A stretch of 6,172 nt of DNA, taken from assembly GCA_947472635.1 (NCBI GenBank), contig CANJDY010000174.1, forward strand, positions 1 through 6,172, read 5' to 3'. A program made the position numbers and the translations under genes. The DNA comes from Chitinophagaceae bacterium (GTDB lineage Bacteria > Bacteroidota > Bacteroidia > Chitinophagales > Chitinophagaceae). This document shows, piece by piece, positions 1 to 6,172 of this stretch. The notes under the pieces were generated by a model. That model was not told where the DNA came from, did not search any database, and saw only the letters and a program-made list of their open reading frames with translations. Numbering within the stretch: the stretch's first letter is position 1; each line of letters starts with the position of its first letter.

Positions 1-966
1 GAGCGAATTGTTCAATTTAGAAATGAACCGCCCAGCCATATTGTATTGCCCGCTATTCATTTAAAAAAACAGGATGTAAGTGAAACATTTCATCAACATC
101 TAGGAACTGAAAAAGGAAATAATGATCCGCAGTATTTAACGGAGGCTGCTCGTCAGCATTTGCGGGGAAAATTTATTGACTCTCAATTAGCAATTACTGG
201 TGTAAATTTCGCTATTGCATCAACGGGCGGTTTTGTGGTTTGTACCAATGAAGGCAATGCGGATATGGGGGTTCATGCGGCAGCTGTTCACATCGCCTGC
301 ATGGGTATTGAAAAAATTATTCCTACTGCGGAGCATCTGGGTGTATTTTTACGCTTGCTAGCAAGAAGCGCTACAGGGCAACCCATCACTACTTATTCCA
401 GTCATTTTCATCAACCAAGGGCTGGTCAGCAAATGCATGTTATCATTGTAGACAATGGAAGAACAAAACAATTAGGCCGCCCCGATTTTAGAAATTCTCT
501 AAAGTGCATTCGTTGTGCTGCTTGTTTCAATACTTGTCCCGTATATAGAAGAAGCGGTGGACATAGTTACCATACAGCAGTAGCAGGTCCTATTGGATCT
601 ATTTTAAATCCAAATTTGGATATGAAAGCAAATGCAGACCTACCTTTTGCGTCTACGCTTTGTGGTTCGTGTAGCAATGTATGTCCTGTAAAGATTGATA
701 TTCATGTACAATTATATAAATGGCGTCAGGTATTGGTTGCAGAAGGGTATACTGCTACCGGAAAAAAATGGGCTATGAATGGTATGGCATTTGTATTATC
801 GCATCCTTCCATTTATCGGGTGGCAGGAAAAATAGGCCGTTGGGTAATGCAAGTTTTTCCATTTGTTACCAATAATAAAAGGCTAAATCCCTGGTACAAG
901 CAACGGGAAATGCCCGAAGCACCTAAACAAAGTTTCAGAGATTGGTACATAAAAAATAAAAAATGA
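1..966 (+). CDS. lutB: L-lactate utilisation iron-sulfur protein LutB, 5'-truncated
   Basis: This is the C-terminal 321 residues of LutB, the iron-sulfur subunit of the cytoplasmic LutABC system that oxidises L-lactate to pyruvate. The frame is open from base 1, so the gene starts upstream of the window; the TTG at 46 is internal. LutB proteins are usually around 460-480 residues, so about a third is missing. The first ~150 residues seen belong to the LUD domain (GGFVVCTNEGNADMG region). Two cysteine motifs for 4Fe-4S clusters follow: CxxCxxCxxxCP at bases 505-540 and CGSCxxxCP at 661-687. The tail (about 720-966) is the conserved region found after the ferredoxin part in this family, ending in a basic KNKK. 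The TGA stop overlaps the ATG of lutC, which indicates translational coupling. The family assignment is secure; that lutA lies upstream is inferred. Confidence 0.95.
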   Translation, partial: ERIVQFRNEPPSHIVLPAIHLKKQDVSETFHQHLGTEKGNNDPQYLTEAARQHLRGKFIDSQLAITGVNFAIASTGGFVVCTNEGNADMGVHAAAVHIACMGIEKIIPTAEHLGVFLRLLARSATGQPITTYSSHFHQPRAGQQMHVIIVDNGRTKQLGRPDFRNSLKCIRCAACFNTCPVYRRSGGHSYHTAVAGPIGSILNPNLDMKANADLPFASTLCGSCSNVCPVKIDIHVQLYKWRQVLVAEGYTATGKKWAMNGMAFVLSHPSIYRVAGKIGRWVMQVFPFVTNNKRLNPWYKQREMPEAPKQSFRDWYIKNKK

Positions 967-1556
967 GTTCAAGAGAAAAAATATTAGCGGCGATTTCCAA
1001 TAACAAGCCTTTGTTCATTGATTCACCGGTTATGGAAATTGACCGAATGGTGGCAGAACCAGCTGCTGCTTTGGAGCAATTTACTCAAACCTTGGTAAGT
1101 ATTGGCGGAACGGTTGTTCAAATTGCTGACATTAATCTTATTCGGGATGAAATAAAGAACGCTAGGGATAAGGGAGAATATGTAGTAAATACATTGCCTT
1201 TATTGGGGGAGGTGAATAATGAGATTGATTTATCATCCAATGCAAGCGTATTAGAGTCTGTTCACCAAGCCTATATCGAGGCAACAGTTGGAGTTGCTGA
1301 AAATGGCGCTGTTTGGTTGTACGAAAGTCAAATGAAAAATCGTTTATTGCCTTTCATTTGTCAGCACCTAGTTATCTGCATGAATGCAAAAAATATAGTA
1401 CCTACCATGCATGAAGCGTATCAGCAAATTGATGTGTTCAAAGAGGGGTATGGTGTTTTTTTAGCGGGCCCCTCCAAAACTGCTGATATCGAACAATCCT
1501 TGGTTATTGGCGCACACGGGGCTAGAAGTTTGTTGGTGTATTTAATCAATGAATAA
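963..1556 (+). CDS. lutC: L-lactate utilisation protein LutC (LUD domain)
   Basis: This 197-residue protein is the small LUD-domain subunit of the LutABC L-lactate oxidation system. The whole protein is one LUD domain. Diagnostic features are VGVAENGAVWLYE at about residues 109-121, and the C-terminal block GPSKTADIE (169-177) followed by LVIGAHGARSLLVYLI (180-195), the usual end of LutC/YkgG proteins. There is no signal peptide or membrane segment, so it should be cytoplasmic. The ATG shares four bases (ATGA) with the lutB stop, which fixes the start and implies co-transcription and coupled translation. It appears to be the last gene of the operon, because the next gene is on the opposite strand and converges on it. 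Its length is somewhat short compared with B. subtilis-type LutC but normal for Bacteroidota. The exact biochemical role of LutC within the complex is not settled in general. Confidence 0.93.
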   Translation: MSSREKILAAISNNKPLFIDSPVMEIDRMVAEPAAALEQFTQTLVSIGGTVVQIADINLIRDEIKNARDKGEYVVNTLPLLGEVNNEIDLSSNASVLESVHQAYIEATVGVAENGAVWLYESQMKNRLLPFICQHLVICMNAKNIVPTMHEAYQQIDVFKEGYGVFLAGPSKTADIEQSLVIGAHGARSLLVYLINE

Positions 1557-1576
1557 ACGCCTGCTAAAAATGTATG

Positions 1577-1617
1577 CCTTAGATCAAAAAACAACTTATC
1601 AAAAATTATCTAACAGG
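1577..1617. terminator. Weak inverted repeat in the convergent gap, possible bidirectional terminator
   Basis: TTAGAT at 1579-1584 pairs exactly with ATCTAA at 1608-1613. The flanking CCT (1577-1579) and AGG (1615-1617) could extend the stem around a two-base bulge. The loop is about 23 bases and A-rich. T-rich tracts lie beyond both ends (GATTTATTTTG on the plus strand; ATTTTTAGC on the minus strand). The position between the convergent lutC and lacI genes is where a shared terminator is expected. The stem is short and A/T-rich and the loop long, so this is only a weak candidate. Confidence 0.25.
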
Positions 1618-1621
1618 GGAT

Positions 1622-2683
1622 TTATTTTGAGGCGGAGGCTTTTTTAGTTTTAGCGGTGGCAACGGATGATTCTCTTACGGTAAATTCAGATTGCAAAACC
1701 CTTGTTTCAAATTCAATAACTGGGCGCTTGCTCTCTATCATCTTGATCAATAATTCAGTTGCAACCTGACCCATTTCAAATGCCGGTAATCGAACAGTTG
1801 TTAGCATCGGGTTGAGTAACTCGGGAATATTTGAGTTTGAAAAACCTACCAGTGCAAAATCTTCGGGTACTTTTTGGTGAAGATTTTTTAAAGCACTTAG
1901 TGTAGCTGTGGTTATTCGGTCTCCTGTTGTAAGAAAGGCGTCTGGTTTCTGTTTTAGTTGTAATAAAACATGCAATGTTTCTTCAATTTCCTCCACAATC
2001 ATTTCACTATGACTACAGTATTTTATATATTTTTCATCAAAGGCTAATCCGTTTTCAAGCAAAGCATTTTTATACCCCTCTAGTCTTTCTTTGGTAATGG
2101 ATAAATGTGGTGCTGAAGTTAGATTTGCAATTTTTTTATATCCATTATTGATGAGGTGTACCGTGGCATCATAGGCAGCCTTGTAATTATCTGCAATTAC
2201 ACTGTGGGTGATTATTTCATTGCTTATACGATCAAAAAAAACAATCGGCAAGCCTTTTTCATGCAATTGGATAAAATGCGAAAGGTCTGTTGTTTCACTC
2301 GAAAGGGATACCAGTAAACCATCCACCGATCTTGAGGCAAGGTGTTGTACATTCACCACCTCCCGTTCATACGATTCATGGCTTTGTGAAATAATAACAT
2401 GGTAACCTCTGTTGTAGGCGATTGATTCAATCCCATTAATTGCCTGAGAAAAAAAGTTGTTCGCAATTTCACAAACCACCACCCCAATGGAACTGCTTCT
2501 TCTTTCCTTTAGACTAAGTGCAATCGGATTGGGCCGATAATTTACCTTTTCAGCATATTCCAGCACCTGTTTTTTGGTTTCTGAGCTAATTTCATAGCTA
2601 CCTCGTAGGGCTCTCGAAACTGTAGAAGTTGATAGGCCTAGTGCCTTCCCAATATCTTTTATGGTGACCGGTTCAAATTTCAT
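1622..2683 (-). CDS. LacI/GalR-family transcriptional repressor
   Basis: This 353-residue protein is a sugar-responsive DNA-binding regulator of the LacI/GalR family, at the normal family length. The N-terminal helix-turn-helix is clear at residues 7-30 (VTIKDIGKALGLSTSTVSRA). The hinge helix follows at 49-59 (YRPNPIALSLK), and Leu58 aligns with the leucine that PurR and LacI insert into the central CpG of their operators. Residues 64-340 form the periplasmic-binding-protein-like effector domain. Recognisable blocks are SIGVVVCEIANNFF (65-78), VDGLLVS (120-126), RLEGYKNAL (200-208), and VGFSNSNIPELLNPMLTTVR (279-298). The common GFDD aspartate is serine here, as in many Bacteroidota homologues. 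The C-terminal tail (KTKKASASK) is basic and outside the domain. It is divergent from the CE15 gene at 3037, so control of that gene set and of itself is inferred. The effector cannot be read from sequence. Confidence 0.93.
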   Translation of the reverse strand: MKFEPVTIKDIGKALGLSTSTVSRALRGSYEISSETKKQVLEYAEKVNYRPNPIALSLKERRSSSIGVVVCEIANNFFSQAINGIESIAYNRGYHVIISQSHESYEREVVNVQHLASRSVDGLLVSLSSETTDLSHFIQLHEKGLPIVFFDRISNEIITHSVIADNYKAAYDATVHLINNGYKKIANLTSAPHLSITKERLEGYKNALLENGLAFDEKYIKYCSHSEMIVEEIEETLHVLLQLKQKPDAFLTTGDRITTATLSALKNLHQKVPEDFALVGFSNSNIPELLNPMLTTVRLPAFEMGQVATELLIKMIESKRPVIEFETRVLQSEFTVRESSVATAKTKKASASK

Positions 2684-2738
2684 TGTTCATAAAGGTCGTA
2701 TTTTAACTGAATTTCGCCACTCATTTTTTTTAACTTGC

Positions 2739-2745
2739 CAAAATA
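2739..2745 (-). promoter_or_regulatory. Possible -10/-7 element for the LacI-family gene
   Basis: On the minus strand this reads TATTTTG, one base shorter than the Bacteroidota -7 consensus TAnnTTTG. No good -33 TTTG/TTG is visible at the usual distance upstream. The operator candidate begins about 9 bases upstream of this element, so a bound repressor would cover the promoter. The call rests on one partial element only. Confidence 0.25.
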
Positions 2746-2754
2746 GGGCTAAAA

Positions 2755-2770
2755 ACGGGAACGATTGCGT
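2755..2770. promoter_or_regulatory. Candidate LacI/PurR-type operator
   Basis: The 16-mer ACGGGAACGATTGCGT is centred on a CpG at 2762-2763. Read as a PurR-like palindrome (ACGCAAAC/GTTTGCGT), the left half matches 6 of 8 bases and the right half 7 of 8. The two halves match each other at 5 of 8 positions, including the outer ACG/CGT and the central CG. It lies 72 bases upstream of the ATG of the LacI-family gene, in the divergent region, and that protein has the hinge leucine expected to read a central CpG. This supports autoregulation and possible control of the divergent gene set. Only one copy was found. Confidence 0.5.
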
Positions 2771-2936
2771 AAATAAAGTGTTTAAAAAGTCGAGAATACT
2801 GCGAAAATCTGATTAGTATTAGAAAATATTTGTACTCGATCGCTCATTTTTAATTGGAGCCAGGTGAAAATACCCTTTGATAGTTAATTTATATTGTTAT
2901 TGTAAGTCAAAAATTATGAGAATAATTAATTTCTTT

Positions 2937-2968
2937 TTGAAAAAAGCTGTTGATTTGGCTGCTATAAA
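2937..2968 (+). promoter_or_regulatory. Possible promoter for the CE15-led gene set
   Basis: TTGAAA at 2937-2942 and TATAAA at 2963-2968 are separated by 20 bases, within an A/T-rich leader upstream of the esterase gene. The TTG-to-TA distance is compatible with Bacteroidota promoters, but the -7 element lacks the TTTG half of TAnnTTTG. The region is so A/T-rich that chance matches are likely. Confidence 0.2.
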
Positions 2969-3036
2969 TAGGGATTAGATAAAATTTAATTTTTTACCAA
3001 AAAGATTCTGTTCATCATTTAAATACTTCCTGCTGT

Positions 3037-4320
3037 ATGAAATTTTTTTTACTCCTTTCTTCGTTTTTAGTAATTGCAAATCATAGTTATAGCCAAAAAG
3101 AAAATTTAAATAAGGTAGTTGCGGGCTTCCCAGTTAATTATGAGGAGGAATTAGTAAAGGATTACATCCTACCAGATGTACTAACACTTCACAATGGGAA
3201 AAAAGTTACTAACGCTTCTACTTGGTCTACAAAGCGACGCCCTGAAATAATTAAATTATTTGAGTCCTATCAGTTTGGGAAAATGCCCCCTCGTCCAGCA
3301 GATATGACCTTTCATGTTTTTGATGCAGGCACGTTGGTTTTTGGCGGCAAAGCAATACGTAAGCAGGTGACAGTTTATTTCACGAAGGATACCAATCATC
3401 TTTCAATGGATGTATTGATTTACCTACCTGCGAAAATTCAAACACCATCTCCTTTATTGTTAATCGCAAATTTTTCTGCCAATTCAAGCGCCGTAGATGA
3501 TCCCGGAGTTAAACAAGGATATGTTTGGAATAAGGAAGGAAAAAAAATGGCAGCATCCGGCTCGAGAAGTTTTGGAAAAATAAATGTAGAGCGTTTTATT
3601 GAGCAGGGAATAGGCATTGCTACAGTGTGTTACGGTGATATAGAGCCAGACTTTAAAACTGGTATTCAATTTGGAATTAGGGGGGCATATTTAAAGCCAG
3701 GAAAAAATGAACCAGCACCCGACGAGTGGGGAGCTATTTCTGCATGGGCTTGGGGGCTTAGTCGGGCGATGGATTATTTTGAAACCGACCAGCAAATTGA
3801 TTCAAAGCGGGTTGCTTTGCAGGGCGTATCTCGGCTTGGAAAAACAGTGTTGTGGGCTGGTGCACATGATGAAAGGTTTAAATTGGTGATTGCAAGTTGC
3901 TCAGGTGAAGGAGGGGCGGCAATCAGCAGAAGAGATTACGGAGAAAATATTAAACACATGTCGGATACCTCAAGGTATTTCTATCAATTTGCACCTAACT
4001 GGCATGAGTATGCGAAGGATGTTAATTTATCTCCAGTAGATGCTCATATGTTAGTGGCATTGATGGCACCAAGAGCGTTGTTATTGCAAACAGGAGATAC
4101 AGATTTTTGGTCTGATCCCAAGGGTGAATTTCTTGCGGCTGTTGCTGCGGAGCCGGTATACCAATTATTTGGTAAAAATGGCCCCTCCTCCAATATAATG
4201 CCTCCAGCAGGAGATACGTCCATGTTGAACACATTGGGCTATTATATGCATTCGGGTGGACATGGGACGGTGCCTTCTGACTGGCCTATCTATATCGATT
4301 ATCTAAAAAAACATTTATAG
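3037..4320 (+). CDS. Secreted glucuronoyl esterase, carbohydrate esterase family CE15
   Basis: This 427-residue alpha/beta hydrolase most likely cleaves esters between (4-O-methyl-)glucuronic acid on xylan and lignin alcohols. Residues 1-19 form a type-I signal peptide (MKFFLLLSSFLVIA core), with likely cleavage between Ser19 and Gln20, so it acts in the periplasm or outside the cell. The nucleophile motif is GVSRLGK (263-269): Ser265, the oxyanion arginine Arg266 and the family lysine Lys269. The acid is probably Glu291 in CSGEGGAA (288-295). A second acid, Asp356 in TGDTDFWSDP (352-361), sits after the next strand and is accompanied by Trp358. The catalytic histidine is probably His409 in SGGHG. 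The WGAISAWAWGLSRAMDYFET stretch and SRRDYGE also fit bacterial CE15. Homologues are often mislabelled acetylxylan esterase. It is divergent from the LacI-family gene and followed 81 bases later by an oxidoreductase gene. The family is confident; the true substrate is inferred. Confidence 0.9.
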   Translation: MKFFLLLSSFLVIANHSYSQKENLNKVVAGFPVNYEEELVKDYILPDVLTLHNGKKVTNASTWSTKRRPEIIKLFESYQFGKMPPRPADMTFHVFDAGTLVFGGKAIRKQVTVYFTKDTNHLSMDVLIYLPAKIQTPSPLLLIANFSANSSAVDDPGVKQGYVWNKEGKKMAASGSRSFGKINVERFIEQGIGIATVCYGDIEPDFKTGIQFGIRGAYLKPGKNEPAPDEWGAISAWAWGLSRAMDYFETDQQIDSKRVALQGVSRLGKTVLWAGAHDERFKLVIASCSGEGGAAISRRDYGENIKHMSDTSRYFYQFAPNWHEYAKDVNLSPVDAHMLVALMAPRALLLQTGDTDFWSDPKGEFLAAVAAEPVYQLFGKNGPSSNIMPPAGDTSMLNTLGYYMHSGGHGTVPSDWPIYIDYLKKHL

Positions 4321-4401
4321 TAATGCTTCATATTTTTCAGATAAAAAAATAAGTATTGTTATTCTTTTCCTTACCTTAAATTAAAATTAAAACAAATCAT
4401 T
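4321..4401 (+). other. 81-bp spacer between esterase and oxidoreductase genes
   Basis: This is an A/T-rich gap with no strong hairpin and no clear promoter. A TTG at 4356-4358 and TACCTTAA at 4372-4379 resemble promoter halves, but they are only 13 bases apart. The gap is long enough for a secondary promoter or processing site. Read-through from the esterase gene is the simplest reading. The bases before the next ATG are A-rich without a Shine-Dalgarno, as is usual in Bacteroidota. Confidence 0.4.
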
Positions 4402-5778
4402 ATGAAAAAAAATAACCGCCGTCTTTTTATTAAAAAATCAGCATTGGCTGGCGCTGGGGTAATAGCAGCCCAACTAGGGCTGAGTGCCAAAAGTTATAAC
4501 CGTATCATTGGCGCCAATGATAGAGTAAGGGTTGGAGTAGTAGGATTTTCTGATCGACACAAAAGCACGCACCTTCCTTGTTTTATGAACCATTATAAGG
4601 AATTAAATTTCGAAGTAGTTGCGGTATCTGATATTTGGAACAAAAGAAGGGAAGCTGGCGCTGCTATTTGGAAAGAAAAAATGCAAAACGATGTAGTGGC
4701 TTGTAGAAATAATGAAGAGATGTATGCTAAAAAATTAGTGGATGCTGTGTTTGTTAGCACCGCCGATTTTCAGCATGCTTTGCATGCTATGGAAGCGGTC
4801 AATGCAGGTTGCGACGTGTATTGCGAAAAGCCATTTGCTGAAACGATGGACGATAACCGAAGGGCTTTTAAGGCAATTAAAGCGTCTAATAAAATTGTGC
4901 AGATTGGTTCACAAAGAAGAAGCGGCTCTAATTACCATGTGGCAGAAGAATATATCAAATCCGGCAAGTTTGGTGCCATTACCATGGTAGAATTAACCTG
5001 GAATGTGAATCAACCGATGCGTTGGCGCAGACCAGAAGATGTAGCACAATTGATGGAAAAAGATACGGATTGGAAAAGGTTTATTATGAACCGGCCTTTT
5101 GAAGCATTTGATGCCAAAAAATATTTGGAATTTAGATTGTTCTGGCCTTATTCCTCCGGGTTACCTGGTCAGTGGATGAGCCACCAAATTGATACCGTAC
5201 ATTGGTTTAGCGGTTTGCAACATCCAAGAAGTGTCGTTGCCAATGGAGGAATTTACATGTGGAAAGACGGTAGAAAAAATTGGGATACCATTAGTGCCGC
5301 ATTTGATTATGGCCCATCCAATGATCTTGCTACTGGCTTTCAGGTAACTTTCGGATCCCGTATGCATAATGGAAATGAAAGTCCTACTGAAATCTATTAT
5401 TCAAATGGCGGCCAGTTGAATCTCAACACCAATAAAGTTTCTCCGTTAGGAGGTTTAACTGAAAAACATGCCGCTGCTGCGGGTATTAAATCATTTTTAT
5501 TACCAGAGTCGAGCCTTTCAGTGGTTGAACCTGTTATTGCCTCGGCAAATACAGGTGGCGACAAGCTCACTTCCAGCCATATACGCAATTGGATGGAATG
5601 TGTTCGTAGTCGCAATACGCCCAATGCTCCTGTTGAAGCTGGCTATAGCCATTCCATTGCTACCATCATGACCAATGCAGCTGTGTTGACAGGTCGTAAG
5701 GTGACCTTTGACGAAAAAACACAGGAAATAATGGTGGGGGGCAAACCTTTTGAGCCATTTAAAAATTATTCTATTTAA
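4402..5778 (+). CDS. Tat-exported Gfo/Idh/MocA-family oxidoreductase
   Basis: This 458-residue NAD(P)-dependent oxidoreductase belongs to the Gfo/Idh/MocA family, whose members act on sugars, sugar acids and cyclitols. The N-terminus is a twin-arginine signal: RRLFIKK at residues 6-12, then a hydrophobic ALAGAGVIAAQLGLSA stretch. It should therefore be exported already folded with its cofactor. The Rossmann domain begins at 42 (VRVGVVGF); the acidic end of the second strand is VAVSD (73-77). The family EKP motif is at 142-144 with catalytic Lys143. The C-terminal domain includes WMSHQIDTVHWFSG (258-271), with His261, Asp264 and His267 as likely active-site residues. The nucleotide-binding loop is unusual: after Gly45 and Gly48 it reads FSDRH, lacking the later glycines of GxGxxG. 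Only 20 bases separate it from the next gene, so the two are probably co-transcribed. The specific substrate is unknown. Confidence 0.92.
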   Translation: MKKNNRRLFIKKSALAGAGVIAAQLGLSAKSYNRIIGANDRVRVGVVGFSDRHKSTHLPCFMNHYKELNFEVVAVSDIWNKRREAGAAIWKEKMQNDVVACRNNEEMYAKKLVDAVFVSTADFQHALHAMEAVNAGCDVYCEKPFAETMDDNRRAFKAIKASNKIVQIGSQRRSGSNYHVAEEYIKSGKFGAITMVELTWNVNQPMRWRRPEDVAQLMEKDTDWKRFIMNRPFEAFDAKKYLEFRLFWPYSSGLPGQWMSHQIDTVHWFSGLQHPRSVVANGGIYMWKDGRKNWDTISAAFDYGPSNDLATGFQVTFGSRMHNGNESPTEIYYSNGGQLNLNTNKVSPLGGLTEKHAAAAGIKSFLLPESSLSVVEPVIASANTGGDKLTSSHIRNWMECVRSRNTPNAPVEAGYSHSIATIMTNAAVLTGRKVTFDEKTQEIMVGGKPFEPFKNYSI

Positions 5779-5798
5779 TCAGCTATTAAAAATAAAGG

Positions 5799-6172
5799 AT
5801 GCATTTTTTAAAAAGTATTTTCTTGTTTGGCAGTATGTTATTCTTCTTCACCAATACATTCTCCCAGCAACAAGTAAAGTTTGAACAAAAGCCAGCTGAA
5901 CAAAAGGTGGATGTATTGGTGAATGGCAAATTCTTTACAGCTTATATTTTCGATAGTAAGATCGATAAGCCTGTATTGTTTCCACTTCTAACAGCGTCTG
6001 GTGTGACCGTCACTCGAGGTTTTCCCTTAGCTCCACGAGCGAATGAGAGAACCGATCATCCCCACCATATTGGTATGTGGTTTAACTACGGAGATGTTAA
6101 CGGATTGGATTTCTGGAATAATTCGGATGCCATCCCTGCCATTGACAAACTAAAGTATGGTAGTATTCGGCA
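5799..6172 (+). CDS. Secreted DUF6807 ('PmoA-like') protein, 3'-truncated
   Basis: The ATG at 5799 opens a frame that continues past the window edge, giving 124 complete codons. Residues 1-22 are a type-I signal peptide (MHFLKSIFLFGSMLFFFTNT core), with likely cleavage before the QQQ run, so it is exported. The mature start (VLVNGKFFTAYIF, then KPVLFPLLTASGVTVTRGFP) and especially DHPHHIGMWFNYGDVNGLDFW (residues 86-106) match DUF6807. That family was formerly called 'methane oxygenase PmoA'. The old name is misleading: there is no sign of a membrane methane monooxygenase subunit. The histidine-rich HPHH motif suggests metal or substrate binding, but the function is not established. Related genes commonly sit beside Gfo/Idh/MocA genes in Bacteroidota and Planctomycetota sugar loci, which agrees with this context. 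An AAAGG stretch lies directly against the ATG, too close to be a normal ribosome-binding site. Confidence 0.85.
   Translation, partial: MHFLKSIFLFGSMLFFFTNTFSQQQVKFEQKPAEQKVDVLVNGKFFTAYIFDSKIDKPVLFPLLTASGVTVTRGFPLAPRANERTDHPHHIGMWFNYGDVNGLDFWNNSDAIPAIDKLKYGSIR

Larger units (their letters stand above)
2684..3036. other. 353-bp divergent intergenic regulatory region
   Basis: This A/T-rich stretch separates the divergent starts of the LacI-family gene and the glucuronoyl esterase gene. It contains no convincing gene; the only ATG-initiated frame noticed encodes 20 residues (2916-2978). It holds the operator candidate at 2755-2770, a possible minus-strand -10 element just beside it, and a possible plus-strand promoter around 2937-2968. 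The distance from the operator to the esterase start is about 266 bases, which is long. Either a long leader or further undetected regulatory sites could account for it. Confidence 0.7.

Noticed and set aside
46..48. TTG as a start codon for the lutB fragment
   Set aside because: The frame is open to base 1 and the upstream residues continue normally; LutB homologues extend well beyond, so the gene is cut by the window edge.
1558..1634. CGCCT (1558-1562) and AGGCG (1630-1634) as a terminator stem
   Set aside because: Only five base pairs with a 67-base loop, and the right arm is inside the LacI-family coding sequence.
2837..2842. CGATCG palindrome as a second operator
   Set aside because: Pairing stops after six bases; the flanks do not match the PurR/LacI-like half-sites.
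2916..2978. 20-codon frame starting ATGAGAATA in the divergent region
   Set aside because: Too short, no ribosome-binding site and no recognisable similarity; A/T-rich DNA gives such frames by chance.
3043..3050. Run of eight T in codons 3-5 of the esterase gene as a phase-variation site
   Set aside because: It encodes the hydrophobic signal peptide (Phe-Phe-Leu) and such T runs are expected in this A/T-rich DNA; there is no other sign of phase variation.
4022..4234. Minus-strand open frames inside the esterase gene
   Set aside because: They lie wholly opposite conserved CE15 coding sequence and have no recognisable product.
4355..4379. Promoter before the oxidoreductase gene (ATTG and TACCTTAA)
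   Set aside because: The 13-base spacing is too short for a Bacteroidota promoter and the -7 element is incomplete.
5397..5671. Additional open frames on both strands inside the oxidoreductase gene
   Set aside because: They overlap the conserved Gfo/Idh/MocA frame and show no family features of their own.

Overview
The window is A+T-rich DNA, almost certainly from a Bacteroidota bacterium and most likely a free-living Chitinophagales/Sphingobacteriales-type member. The reasons are the lack of clear Shine-Dalgarno sequences before most starts, A/T-rich leaders, short type-I signal peptides ending in S-Q, and a characteristic gene set (exported esterase, Tat-exported Gfo/Idh/MocA protein, DUF6807 protein, LacI regulator). 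No RNA gene, mobile element or CRISPR array is visible. Genus is not determinable by eye.

Layout: (1) 1-1556, plus strand, is the 3' end of an L-lactate utilisation operon: a 5'-truncated lutB (iron-sulfur LUD protein) overlapping lutC by 4 bases. (2) 1557-1621 is a short convergent gap with a weak inverted repeat that may separate transcripts. (3) 1622-2683, minus strand, is a LacI-family repressor gene. (4) 2684-3036 is a 353-bp divergent regulatory region with a PurR/LacI-like operator candidate at 2755-2770. (5) 3037-6172, plus strand, is a set of three genes running off the right edge: a secreted CE15 glucuronoyl esterase, a Tat-exported Gfo/Idh/MocA oxidoreductase, and the start of a secreted DUF6807 ('PmoA-like') protein.

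Working picture (inference): the LacI protein controls a small exported carbohydrate-processing unit. The esterase would cut the ester between glucuronic acid on xylan and lignin alcohols. The oxidoreductase and the DUF6807 protein would act on the freed sugar acid or another carbohydrate in the same compartment. All three plus-strand products carry export signals, so the steps would be outside the cytoplasm. No SusC/SusD pair or glycoside hydrolase is present inside the window, so the substrate is inferred only from the CE15 call. The lactate genes form a separate transcription unit and may be just a neighbour.
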